Positions 10,640 to 20,407 of a stretch of 64,000 nt of DNA are shown here, piece by piece. Source of the DNA: Gracilaria vermiculophylla. Lineage: Eukaryota > Rhodophyta > Florideophyceae > Gracilariales > Gracilariaceae. The notes below the pieces were generated by a model. The model was not told the DNA's origin and made no database searches. It saw only the letters and a list, made by a program, of their open reading frames with translations. The first letter of the stretch is position 1; the number at the start of each line of letters is the position of its first letter. The stretch lies in contig JAHNZQ020000010.1 in assembly GCA_019155205.2 (NCBI GenBank), positions 1,418,511 to 1,482,510 on the forward strand. Direction: 5' to 3'. Both the position numbers and the translations under genes were made by a program.

Positions 10640-11147
10640 CGTTCACGTTTGATCAACGATTAAGTAGTCAGTGATAGGAATTAGGAAATATGAGTAGTGC
10701 GAGTGTTGTTTAAAAACTTTTGCGTTTACCCATTCCCTGCATGCTTCACGAAAGACGCCTGCAGTTCCGGATGATGGGGAAAAGTAATCGAGTGTTCAAA
10801 CAAACACTGTTGTTCTCACTTTTGTCAGGAGCCTTCGGGGTGCACAAGAAGATGAGCTTTTCGGGCATCACATATTCAAAACATGATTCCCAACGAATTG
10901 AATTGTCCAGCCACATCTGAGATTCATTTGAAAGCCACTCGCGGATGCATAATTTCGTGTCAAGACAAGAAAGCGCACGAAATGTTGAATTTCCGGAATC
11001 GGCTGTGTTAATATCTGTGGTGTTACCACAGGGGCTCCGAGCGGTCGTCTGGTTGATCCGTCGTTAAATTACGGCGTGAATCTGAACCTAGGACGCACGG
11101 AAACGAAGGCGGTCCAGAGTGCGATATGGGTGGCCAACTGGGGGGAA
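10640..11147. other. Intergenic between MAPKK start and RING gene stop
   Basis: 508 bp. It must hold the MAPKK promoter and the 3' end of the RING-H2 gene. No gene or repeat recognised. Confidence 0.6.
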
Positions 11148-12233
11148 TCAAAGACTGGTGGTTGGTTCATCGCGTTGTGCAGAGTGGGGTGGAGCAGAAT
11201 TGGTATCGCTTTGCGGTTGAGAGGGCTGCATGACATCAGAGGTGGAAGGCGACGAAGTGGAATACTCAGTTATCTCCACAAGAAGCGAATCTGGCGGGCG
11301 GCTGTCAAGAACAGACGGAGAACTTGGGGCGTGAGAGTCATTGCCATCAACGAGGGAATCAGAGAAGACTGGGGCATTGCAGATGCAACACACGGCGCGA
11401 CCTTTTGAAATCCACATTCGGAAACATTCGGTATGTATGGCGTGGGAACAGCGAAGGCGCACTATATGGGGTAGTCGCGCGGTGTCCGGGATCTGTTCAA
11501 GACATATACAACAGGTCCACTGCTCTTCAGCTAAGGCTTTGACTTGGCGTGGTGTCAAGGCGAACTGCTGAATGAAAAGCGATATGCGGTACTGGAGCGT
11601 AGAGTTGGGTACAACAACATCATTCTGGACGGGAAGGGAAAAGGTGGATGAAGGCGGACGCAAGTAAGCTCCATTATCACTGACAGTGTTGGCACCGTGG
11701 ATAGAGAAGGTGGAACGACAGTGACTGAAGATATGAGGGTCGCAGCTGCGAACAACGATGTAGATGAAGAAAAGTGCAAAGAAGGCGGCAAAAACGATGA
11801 ACGCCACACGTAAACGCCTGAAAACACGAGCGGCCTGCTCGTAGTCCTCGGCGTCTTCCTGGTCGACCGGGATGAAGACTTGGCCAGACTCGGAAAGCCA
11901 GCAGTCGCGAAGTGGGGCTGGTTTTTTCTTGCACAAAATATGTTTTGCCTTGCACAAAGTATGGTTTGGCTCGCACAAAATAGGTTTTGTCCTTGCCTTG
12001 GCAGTGGCGGTTTCGTTGTGGTGGGTGAAGCTGACATTGGCTCTCACGACGCAGTATTTTTCTGCGTTGGGGTTGGAGTGTGGTAGGGTGTCAACGCTAA
12101 AATTAGTATTACTGAGCATTTTGCATTGCACCTCCTCGTACGACGGGAAGCGGAACAGGTTGACGGACAGGGTGACAACAAACATGATGAGCCAGAGCAG
12201 GCCCCAGAAGAGATGGCCAGGATTCAGGGCCAT
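11148..12233 (-). CDS. Membrane-anchored RING-H2 protein (probable E3 ubiquitin ligase)
   Basis: 361 aa from the ATG at 12233; the frame is open further upstream but without an ATG. Two hydrophobic helices are visible: residues about 6-26 (HLFWGLLWLIMFVVTLSVNL) and about 145-170 (VAFIVFAAFFALFFIYIVV). Between them lies a Cys-containing segment with three 7-residue repeats ending in LC. The RING-H2 finger lies after the second helix: CCICLEQIP...RCSHAIHTECFRMW...CCICNAPVF, giving C-x2-C, C-x-H-x2-H-x2-C and C-x2-C. The tail is Ser/Pro-rich. RING-H2 fingers recruit E2 enzymes for ubiquitin transfer; substrate and membrane are unknown. The gene is divergent from the FdC2 gene. Confidence 0.85.
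   Translation of the reverse strand: MALNPGHLFWGLLWLIMFVVTLSVNLFRFPSYEEVQCKMLSNTNFSVDTLPHSNPNAEKYCVVRANVSFTHHNETATAKARTKPILCEPNHTLCKAKHILCKKKPAPLRDCWLSESGQVFIPVDQEDAEDYEQAARVFRRLRVAFIVFAAFFALFFIYIVVRSCDPHIFSHCRSTFSIHGANTVSDNGAYLRPPSSTFSLPVQNDVVVPNSTLQYRISLFIQQFALTPRQVKALAEEQWTCCICLEQIPDTARLPHIVRLRCSHAIHTECFRMWISKGRAVCCICNAPVFSDSLVDGNDSHAPSSPSVLDSRPPDSLLVEITEYSTSSPSTSDVMQPSQPQSDTNSAPPHSAQRDEPTTSL
11928..11990. repeat. Three 21-bp tandem repeats within the RING-H2 coding sequence
   Basis: Three in-frame 21-bp units, each with a TGCACAAA- or CGCACAAA-like core. They encode 7-residue units (for example AKHILCK) in the loop between the two membrane helices. The unit length keeps the frame. Confidence 0.85.
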
Positions 12234-13007
12234 GGGGCGGGGTGGGGAGGGGCGGAGTCGGAGGGGGGCGTGGAGAGCGGCAAGCGCGCGCTGTGCATCA
12301 TGCGTGCGACGGCAGACTGGGCTCGGCGAAGTAGCGTCGGGTTGGAGCGCAGCGCAGTCCACGAGCGCCTTACCGCGCGCGCAGGGTGGTACAGTGGCAC
12401 TGCGGCTCGCGCGGCAGCTGATCTGAGGGAACTGCGCAGGGCACCAATAGCGGGGCGCTGCGCCGCTGTGCAGTGCAGCGCGTCACGGCGTCACGCGGTG
12501 CGTGTCACCGTTCACCGTCGCGCGCCAATGCCAGGTCGTCAGCGAGGGCTGCGCTCGCCGCCGCCGCTGGCGTGGGCTGCACAACGCTCTCGGCCGCGCC
12601 GCCAGACGCGCCAATCGGCGCCCCCCGCGCGTGCCCTTCCACGCCGCCATGCCGTGCGCGAAACGGTCACGCCGGCTTCGGCACCGCCCAATTGCGCCCG
12701 AAACGGAAGGCACACGTGGACACCGCGCAGATCTCCTTTCCTCACTCCGCTCTCGTCCATGCGCCTCACTTTGACGCCCCATCTCCCTCGCCGCCCAACA
12801 CCGTGAAGCGCGCCCTCTCGTCAGGAGCAGCGCGAGTTGCGTGCGATCGGTGTATGCGCCCTTCTTCCACGCAACAAATCCGCTTACGCGTTTTGGCGGC
12901 GTCTTCAACTCGTGTTGGCTTCGAGCTTCGCCCTTAATTGTGTGCAGTGCATCCGCCACTTGCCCTCCAACGCGCACTCGCCTTGTCCGCCTTTGGAACA
13001 ATCTGCG
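12234..13007. promoter_or_regulatory. GC-rich divergent promoter region, RING-H2 / FdC2
   Basis: 774 bp between divergent start codons, clearly richer in G+C than the flanks. It holds many overlapping open frames on both strands with no family resemblance; these are expected from GC-rich DNA with few stops. No TATA box is obvious. Confidence 0.5.
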
Positions 13008-13641
13008 ATGCGTCTGGCCTTCCTGCCCCCATTCGTGCCGCAGCAGGTCCCCAATCGTCAGCTGCTCAAGTGCTCTCAACAACCTCTGTCTTCTCCGCCG
13101 TCGTCGGCCTCCCCCATAAATCAACCCATTCGCAGAAGAGATGGATCACTGCCAGGCGTACGTTCTCCATTCGCATTCGCACGTACTTTTTCGCTCACCT
13201 AGCACCAAAACAGCCTTCCGTAGCTCACACTCTGTACCCTGTTCCATCTGACCACGCCCCCAGCGACCAGGTGCGAAAACGTATGAGGTGACCGTTCAAG
13301 ACCCTCACAAGGGTGTGGTTCACAAGTACACTGTCCCTGAGGATCGCTATGTTTGGCACAGCATGACAGATCAGGGTGCCGACATCCCGTCCTCGTGTCG
13401 AAACGGCTGTTGCACAACGTGTGCTGTCAAGATAACCAGCGGCAGCGTCCAACAAGACCAGGCGCTCGGACTGTTGAAGGACATGAGAGCGAAAGGCTAC
13501 GCACTATTGTGTGTCAGTTACCCTCTGAGCGACATAAACTGTGTTCTTCAGGATGAAGACGAAGTCTACGTCAAGCAGTTCGGTTCTTCTTTCGAGGGCG
13601 GCGGTGTCGAATGGGGCGGCTTCGTGCCGGAGGACGACTAA
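13008..13641 (+). CDS. FdC2-type [2Fe-2S] ferredoxin, plastid precursor, one intron
   Basis: Exon 1 is 13008-13157 (50 codons, a Pro/Ser/Arg-rich transit peptide) and exon 2 is 13264-13641. The 106-nt intron begins GTACGT and ends CCCCCAG and is phase 0. The precursor is 175 aa. Exon 2 opens RPGAKTYEVTVQDP, then the cluster loop CRNGCCTTC (C-x4-C-x2-C, with an extra Cys) and the fourth ligand in LLCVSYP. The C-terminal extension QDEDEVYVKQFGSSFEGG is the mark of FdC2, which ordinary photosynthetic ferredoxins lack; the double Cys CCTTC also matches FdC2. FdC2 affects photosynthetic electron transport and chlorophyll-related metabolism in plants. The exact ATG is inferred; one further upstream is possible. 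Convergent with eIF3i, 145 bp apart. Confidence 0.88.
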
Positions 13642-13786
13642 ACTCTGTAATGTTAATCATCCCGCTAATCTTGGCGAGCACATGTTTCCGCACGGAAACG
13701 GACGCCATGTGATCAACACATCGAAACACAACACGTTCAAAAGTCAAAAGTAAAAAACTTTAGTTTCACAGCGTCCACGCGCACTA

Positions 13787-14770
13787 TCAAACTGTTTCTT
13801 CTTTTCCTTTCACGAAGTACTCTTCGTCAAATTCGTGCAATCGAACAAACCCATCTTCTCCTCCCGAAACGTACATGCGACCGTCTGGCGAAAACGCCAC
13901 CGTGTTGATCGGGCCGAAATGTCCTTTGACTCTTCCTAGTTGCTCTTCGTACACCAGGTGAAAGATCTTCGCTTCAAATTTTCCCTGCCGGTCTGTGGTG
14001 GTCGTCACCATGCTGGCCTCCTGCCCACCACCCAGTAACACGTGAGAAAATATCGGAGACAAAGATGCAGAGTTCACGGGATGGTCAACGGAGAACGTTT
14101 TCAACAACTCAAAGTCATGAAACGCCCACAGCTTAGCGGTATGGTCTTTTGAGCTGGTGATGAACATCGTGCAATCCGAGGAGAACTGGCAGTCTGTTAT
14201 GAGCTTCTTGTGCGCGTCGATGCGATCAATCTCTTCCCATGTTTCCGCGTCCCACTTTCGCACGGTTCCGTCTTCTGATGCAGTCAGCAAATATTCCCCA
14301 GTTGGATACCATTCCACCGTGACAATTGTGCCATCGTGACCCTCCAAGACAGCGATGGGTTCGTCGTTCTGCTCACTCGACTCCCTATTGTGTTCGAAGA
14401 TGTACACAAGCGATGGCTGTCCCATAAGCTTTGCCGTCGCAAGCGCAATGTAGTCATCGCTAGGGCTGAACGAGACGGCACGAGACGGAGACTTGAAGTG
14501 CCATTGATGCAGCTTTTTGCCGTTGTCGGCGCGCCATAGGATTGCAGAGTTGTCGGCCGAAGCTGTTATAACCCTATCTGTATTGTACGTAATAGCGATA
14601 TCTCGCACTGCACCATTGTGGCCCTTGTACGTTCCAACCCTTTCACCATTGCTGGAACGCCAGCATGTGGGCGACTTATCCATCGCTGTAGTGAAGAGAA
14701 GATCGCCTTCGCGGTTAAACCTTACACGAGTTAGAGGCCTTTCATGGCCTTTAAGAAGAAAAGGCCTCAT
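13787..14770 (-). CDS. EIF3I: Translation initiation factor eIF3 subunit i (WD40 protein)
   Basis: 327 aa, single exon, ATG start; the family is usually about 325 aa, so it is full length. It begins MRPFLLKGHERPLT, nearly the universal N-terminus of eIF3i. Seven-bladed WD40 repeats follow, with GH...W/D pairs such as GHNGAVRDIAI, GHDGTIVTVEWYPTGEYLLTA and GHFGPINTVAFSPDG. The family's VNSASLSP and LGGGQEAS segments and the ending EDGFVRLHEFDEEYF are present. eIF3i works in the cytosol in the eIF3 complex that loads the 40S subunit for initiation. No defect seen. Confidence 0.97.
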   Translation of the reverse strand: MRPFLLKGHERPLTRVRFNREGDLLFTTAMDKSPTCWRSSNGERVGTYKGHNGAVRDIAITYNTDRVITASADNSAILWRADNGKKLHQWHFKSPSRAVSFSPSDDYIALATAKLMGQPSLVYIFEHNRESSEQNDEPIAVLEGHDGTIVTVEWYPTGEYLLTASEDGTVRKWDAETWEEIDRIDAHKKLITDCQFSSDCTMFITSSKDHTAKLWAFHDFELLKTFSVDHPVNSASLSPIFSHVLLGGGQEASMVTTTTDRQGKFEAKIFHLVYEEQLGRVKGHFGPINTVAFSPDGRMYVSGGEDGFVRLHEFDEEYFVKGKEETV

Positions 14771-17726
14771 GATGAAGAATGCCCGCTAATGCTGCTTCAC
14801 AATGTAAACAATAATCGTTTCTTCGCCCGTGCACTAAAGTCAGAAAAGTAAATCGGCTCACAATGCTCCCGGTGACGTTGTGGAACTAGTGCTTAATATG
14901 ATCCGATTTTGAAATGCATATGTTTGTACGAGCTTCCACTGCTGCAATCGGTTCCCACCAGGAAGCCTGATATGGTCCAAGCGGTGAAGGAAGACTTTAA
15001 GCTCAGTTGTCTGAAAGGAACAAGGCAACACACTTCCGCGATCAAGGTCTCTGCACAAGTCTTTGGATGTTACGCCGGCGAAATAAAACGCTATTGAAAA
15101 GTTTCAGCTTGAAACAAAAAATCAAAATCGAAATAATGCAGTTTCCAAAATGTATGGTTCCAGAATTTGTCGCGTGTTGACATCCACCGAGTGAGAACGG
15201 GAGAACAGCTAGACAGGACCACAACCCCTGACGTGCGGAGATTCTCAGCGACAATCTGAGGGTTGGATACATTACGGCTCAACGTTCTTTGTATAGTAAT
15301 GCATAACGATATCTAAAGCCTTTTTTTGTTTATCATACGCGTAGAGTGAGAACAAAGCACCAGAACGGATTTCGTATCTCTTGGTCAGGAATTGAAAAAG
15401 GCAGGCGTCTCCCCAGCTCTAATACATAGAATCTACTTTAATGCAGACATCAGTCATTGATTAATGGCAAGGCGAAAACGCAGCAGCCTTCGCTAGAGCG
15501 TAAAATAATTGTCTCACAGCTGTTTTGAAATTCCTTTAATATTTCAGTAAAAGCAGTTTCCCTTCGCAACTTCACACTTATGTGCGAGAAGCCGCAATAT
15601 GGCTAAAATGCTTGAAATGTTCCTTTGACTGGATATCCCTCTTTCACTTTACACAATTAGTTTCGTCCCACAAGAGAAGAATTTTTAAACAACAGCGAAA
15701 CGTGTAGCAGAAGAAAATCAAACCAAAAATCTACAGAGTTGTTTCCAAACTTTTCTACAAATATAAGGCAAACCTGAAAATGCAGAAAGAAGAGACACAT
15801 TGAGAGCACTGAAAATAAACCAAGAGGCAAGCGAAGATTGAACCATTTATCCGATTTAAAAATCCGTTCTTGATAAGTATTTCAATATCAACATTTTGTT
15901 TTGCTTTAATACAGTTCTTGAAACATTACTGTGTGCAAGCGGGAATACAAGACACAAAAAATACCTTGAGATTATTGGAGGAAACACGTCTTCTAATTTT
16001 CTTGTCATCCAGTTCAGGCTTCTCTTTTTCACTATGGAAATAAAACGCATTCTTTCATATTTATTTCCTGAAGGATTTACTTGAAACATGGAAGACGTTG
16101 CAGTCTTCTCCATAATCAATACGAAGTGATTGACGGGAAATATTTTCAAACCAGGGTATTTAAAAACTGAATCTAACCCCCGGATCAGATGATGCTTCTC
16201 ACGGAGGGAGAATCAATTTCATAGAACATTTAATATTTTTGGCATCCACAGGACCGGAAAACAAGTTTCAAGAAGCGCTGAATAAAATCGTCAACAATAA
16301 AAGCGAAACACTGGAGATCCGACGGGCTTACGAATTTGAGTTTCAAGCTCACCATATTCAGCTAAATTTGATTTGAAACATAGATGTTTCAGTAAAAGAT
16401 ATGTGAAGTGCACCAAAACAATGTTCTTTTCTGCAATAACCACCGGCTAAGATGACGAGCTCTCTTCCGGAGCAGTAGCCCGCTCTATTCTGCGTGATTC
16501 TAACCCATTTACTCGTAAGTTCAGTGAAAAACGAAGCTTTAGAACTACACCATTTTGGAGTGTCACTTGCGGATTGTGTTGCATTCAAATCAGTTTGAAA
16601 TGGCCAGCGAAGACTCGAATCGGGTTGTTTGATTTTTAAAAAAATGGAATCGAATCGCGATTCTGCACACTTTCGAAGACTATATTTGCATTAACACTGG
16701 ATAGGAAGGATCGCAACAAGAGTGCAAATTGTGAAGGAAATAGTAAGCAGCCAAAATCATTGCAATCGATTGCTGGATTGAAGTTGAAAATTTCCATCCA
16801 CCATCATACTGCTTTCATCGTCGGTCTCTACAGAGACGCTGCGGTAAGTCGAGCAACAATTTGAGAAGCTTATATAATGCTGTTTTGGATTTCAGCAGTT
16901 TTTGCTCTTTGCTCTTTAGCATTCGTGTATCACGAGAACTGTGCTTCAACTGATGCCAAGCTGCGAATGCCGCTGTAAACGCATCATCGGAGACAACATG
17001 AGGCTAAAGTCTCCGATATGCCTTCTTCCTCTCTTGCGATCGAGCGGGTGATATTTTAGGTTCTCAAAACCGTAAAGTGCTTTCTGCGCCGTTCATCATG
17101 TCATGCACGAGCACGGCCTTGCCATTGTGATGCATCAATCGAAAACTCTGCGATTGCAGAATAAGTCTCTCTAATTTAGAGTATTAATGAGGTATTCTTT
17201 TGAGTGTATGAGTATACTACCGGCCTCTTGCGTGCCCTTCAGGGTGGAAGAAATAGGATGTCACACCCAAAGCCGCGGTTCAAGGGTTCCTTCTTGAGCT
17301 TACGGGGTTAAATTCCCTTCTTATTCGCACAAAACTCGAGTTTGATTATGGAAGATAAACCACTGTCCCACGCTTGTTTTGCCCCTCTTGGGGATATCCA
17401 GCGCGACGCCACACTCTGCTCCATTTAGAACTATACAAAGCTTGGATGCAATGCGGACAGCGTGTCTCAGCAGCGGTGCAGATCGCCGTCGCGAGCTATT
17501 GACCCTCTCCTCGGGCTTCGACATATTTTTGCGAGAATCACCCCACGTCACTGTGAAAGCAGCCCCTTTTTCACTGTCACTGGCGCAGCCGGAAAACAGA
17601 CAGACTAGAAGCAATATGAAGAGAGTGCCTAAATGTCGCGGGGACTACGACGAATCCATTCCGAACTCAGTAGAAGTGATTTATCGCTCATTGTGTGAGA
17701 ATACTGGCCGGAAGGAGAGGAGAGGA

Positions 17727-17761
17727 GAAATGAAATGAAATGAAATGAAATGAAATGAAAT
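17727..17761. repeat. Microsatellite (GAAAT)7
   Basis: Seven perfect copies of GAAAT, preceded by a purine-rich AGGAGAGGAGA run. Likely length-variable. Confidence 0.95.
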
Positions 17762-18962
17762 ACTTCCGGTGCTCCTTTCACTGATATCCCAAGTTGAGAG
17801 AGAGCAGCCCAGAACCAATGCTGCAGTTTCGCTGTCGAGGATCACACGAGGGGCGTAAATAGGCCACGCCCATGAGAGATTTTTCAAGCGTCGCCCACTA
17901 CCATCCGTCGCCTTCTTCTTCTTCTTTTCAATGAACATCAGCTCTCTATTTTTAAGCTGAATTAAACTTCCTGGAAGAAACTTTCTCAAGAAAGAAGACG
18001 AGTTCTGTGGGTTAAGTCTCATCAGACTATCGACGTTGTGTTCGGATTCATCGCAAATGATTGCCTGTAGCTCTCCTTGAGGCTCTCGTATGTGAACACC
18101 GCAGCACTACATATTTATTGGTCTTTCTCGCGTGGGTAGCACAGTCACAACGCCGTACGCCATTTTGCGCAACATGTGATGGTCTGTGAGAGCCGACATC
18201 TACGGCATCTCGATTCGGTTGCAGGGTGTCAACCCGGACACAACGTTAGCTGTCGGTGAAAAGCAGCGCTTTTGTTAACCGCAAGATGCGTAAGGAAATC
18301 CTAATTCCTCCTTCCATGATGTTCTAGATGAGGAGTCTGATGTACGCAAATATCAGGCACACTAGACGATTAAATTATGCTACACGGAACATTTCATGAT
18401 GCTCCCGAGCTGTGAGAATATGGATTCTTGCTCTGTGCTCGTCTGCAACAATCACGCCTTGCTTCGAGCTTGAAGTGTTCCTGAATCAGCATTCTATCCT
18501 TGGTGCAATTGTTGTCATTGATGTGGTTGAATATACAACAACAAAAGATTTGCCAAAAGTTCCCTTCCAATGCTTAATGATTGTGTTTTGGAGACCAGTC
18601 TACATACTGCACACCAGCATCGAAGATCGTCTCAGAATGGAGTTCAAAGATAAGTCTTCGGTGAAAATGATGGCGTAACTTCAGGGCAGATAACGCATAT
18701 AAAAAAACGATATCAAGACGAACAATAGGCTGTTTAAACCCAAGAAAGGGGCTGAATCAGAAATAGACAGTCACAAACTCAGTTTTAAAGATGAGAAAAG
18801 AGATCGCTTTGAGACTGCAATCTGTTCCTTTCATGCGAACATAGACGATGTCGAAAACAGAGAGTTTCATGATGAAAAAAACTGAATCCAGCTCCATGGT
18901 TTAATTGCATCAGCTTCACAATGAGCGTGTATTGGAGAAACGAGAGCATGATAACATTCTAA

Positions 18963-19397
18963 ACTCTGGTGAACAAACATGGTCGACAAGCAATTCTGAA
19001 TCCGTTCATACCGCGCTTTAAGCGCCGTATTCTTTTACCTCGGAATTTTTTTTTGGGTTTCTTAGCAATCCCATTAAACGTCGGAAACAGTAATTCAAAC
19101 AAGGAGAGCACAGCAGAGAATCAGCTTTACATTGCGTTCGACACCTCAGGAAAGCTCCGTTATAAGAAAAAAGATCATAATTCTACGCATAGAAAGCACA
19201 TGGCTAAATTCAAACTCCAAGGGCAGCACGATTTCATGAAACAATTGGACGGTTCAATTATTGCCGACGTCAATCATATGCATTTTTCATGTACAAGACA
19301 CCCTCTTCACGTACATGTAGACAAGACAGGGAGCTCGTGTTTTGCAATAGCGATGAATCGAACATATTCGATACAAAAAGTGGAAAAATGGTATTAA
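18963..19397 (+). other. Orphan open frame, weak beta-trefoil growth-factor-like motif
   Basis: An open frame of about 144 codons after a TAA at 18960 and with no early ATG (first candidate is a GTG at 18969). It includes NKHGRQ and, about 50 residues later, LYIAFDTSGKLR followed by a His and F. This order resembles the end of fibroblast growth factor-type beta-trefoils, but the N-terminal trefoil is not visible upstream and base composition does not set the frame apart. I would not call it a gene without more evidence. Confidence 0.2.
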
Positions 19398-19495
19398 AAG
19401 AAGTGACAGCACTGCAGTGCATGCTAGCAAAGCGCAAGCTTCGATGAGATATAACGAAGACATGGTCACGATTGTGTACTCGAAGCCAGTCTCGG

Positions 19496-20407
19496 TCATA
19501 CAGGAATACGGGTGTTCATCTCCACTCGAACGTTGTCATGTACTATGTATGAATAGGTTCTTGGGCCTTTGGGTTTCTGCTGCCATTTACCCGCATCGGA
19601 AGCTGAGTTTGTACTGGAAACTGTGTTCCGCCCGGAGCTGCTACTTCCGTTTTGTTGGTGGAGCTCATGTCGAATTTGGGGGCTGGACTGAAACCGGCGC
19701 TGCTCATGACTTGGAGTGAATGGGCAAAATAGGTCGTCAATATTAACCGGCAACGTTCGGTGTGGTGGAGAGGCATTTGTGATGTCCCGAGTGAAGCGTA
19801 GCAGATTGACATCAACGCCCAGGAAACGCAAGAGTCGTTGTCGCACGTCTCTGCGTTCTTCAACAAGGCGATGCCGTACATCATGCGCAAGCGTAGATGA
19901 ATCAGAGCGGGGGGCGGTGAATGAATGCAAACTATTCGACACATACTCGTTGCACAGCGGGCATCGTTGTTGGAAGGCAAACCAATCTAGAATGCATTTG
20001 GAATGAAACACGTGATTGTCATTGCAGGGCAGCCTTCGTACCAGGTCTTTGCCATGAAACTTCTCGAGGCATACCGAGCAACTAACGTCATGTTCGCATT
20101 GGTGCATTGGTTGAGTAGGAAAGCTCTGTTCATCACACTTTCGACACTTGTAATGGCCGGCCGGGCATTGGTTATCCAGGGCGATGGCTTTCTCGCGCAC
20201 AATTCGCAAGAGACCAGGGTAAATGTAGATTGGCTTGAGGTCTGCAGGTGAGTTTGAAAAGGGGTGGGTAGAGACCTGGGTCGATGGGGCTGAATGGCGT
20301 CGGCGCTGTCTCACGTGACGGAGCGAGTTGAAAAGAGATGTGCGAGGGTGTCGGGGTCGGTGGGAAAACAAGGAATCGTTGTCCGGGACTGTTCGCAAAA
20401 ATGGCAT
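19496..20407 (-). CDS. RING-H2 finger protein, probable E3 ubiquitin ligase
   Basis: 303 aa, single exon, ATG start. Residues 1-60 are Arg/Ser/His-rich. A Cys/His cluster (CPAGHYKCRKC...MHQCEHD, about 81-106) may be a second zinc site. The RING-H2 finger is at about 110-156: CSVCLEKF...LPCNDNHVFHSKCILDW...CPLC. After it comes ERRDVRQRLLRFLG and a Ser/Asn/Gln-rich tail. No membrane helix or signal peptide is evident from this ATG, though the frame stays open upstream and includes hydrophobic residues (LLVLC), so a longer N-terminus cannot be excluded. The likely role is E2-dependent ubiquitination of an unknown substrate. It is isolated from other genes. Confidence 0.8.
   Translation of the reverse strand: MPFLRTVPDNDSLFSHRPRHPRTSLFNSLRHVRQRRRHSAPSTQVSTHPFSNSPADLKPIYIYPGLLRIVREKAIALDNQCPAGHYKCRKCDEQSFPTQPMHQCEHDVSCSVCLEKFHGKDLVRRLPCNDNHVFHSKCILDWFAFQQRCPLCNEYVSNSLHSFTAPRSDSSTLAHDVRHRLVEERRDVRQRLLRFLGVDVNLLRFTRDITNASPPHRTLPVNIDDLFCPFTPSHEQRRFQSSPQIRHELHQQNGSSSSGRNTVSSTNSASDAGKWQQKPKGPRTYSYIVHDNVRVEMNTRIPV

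Larger units (their letters stand above)
14771..19495. other. 4.7 kb AT-rich intergenic stretch
   Basis: No conserved gene or transposon recognised. It holds a pentanucleotide repeat (17727-17761) and one orphan frame near 18963-19397. Short frames elsewhere look like chance. The part next to 14770 must hold the eIF3i promoter. Confidence 0.6.

Noticed and set aside
12234..12362. Upstream extension of the membrane RING-H2 protein
   Set aside because: The extra 43 codons contain no ATG, begin at a GTG and would precede a membrane helix that already follows the first ATG closely.
12126..13124. Long overlapping frames on both strands in the GC-rich block
   Set aside because: They have no family resemblance, overlap each other in all frames and lie between two supported divergent genes; GC-rich DNA gives few stops by chance.
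17240..17300. tRNA B-box-like GGTTCAAGGG
   Set aside because: No A box, no cloverleaf and no anticodon arm at the right distance.
17379..17738. 119-codon plus-strand frame ending in the GAAAT repeat
   Set aside because: No family likeness, overlapped by a similar frame on minus, and its tail is simple repeat.
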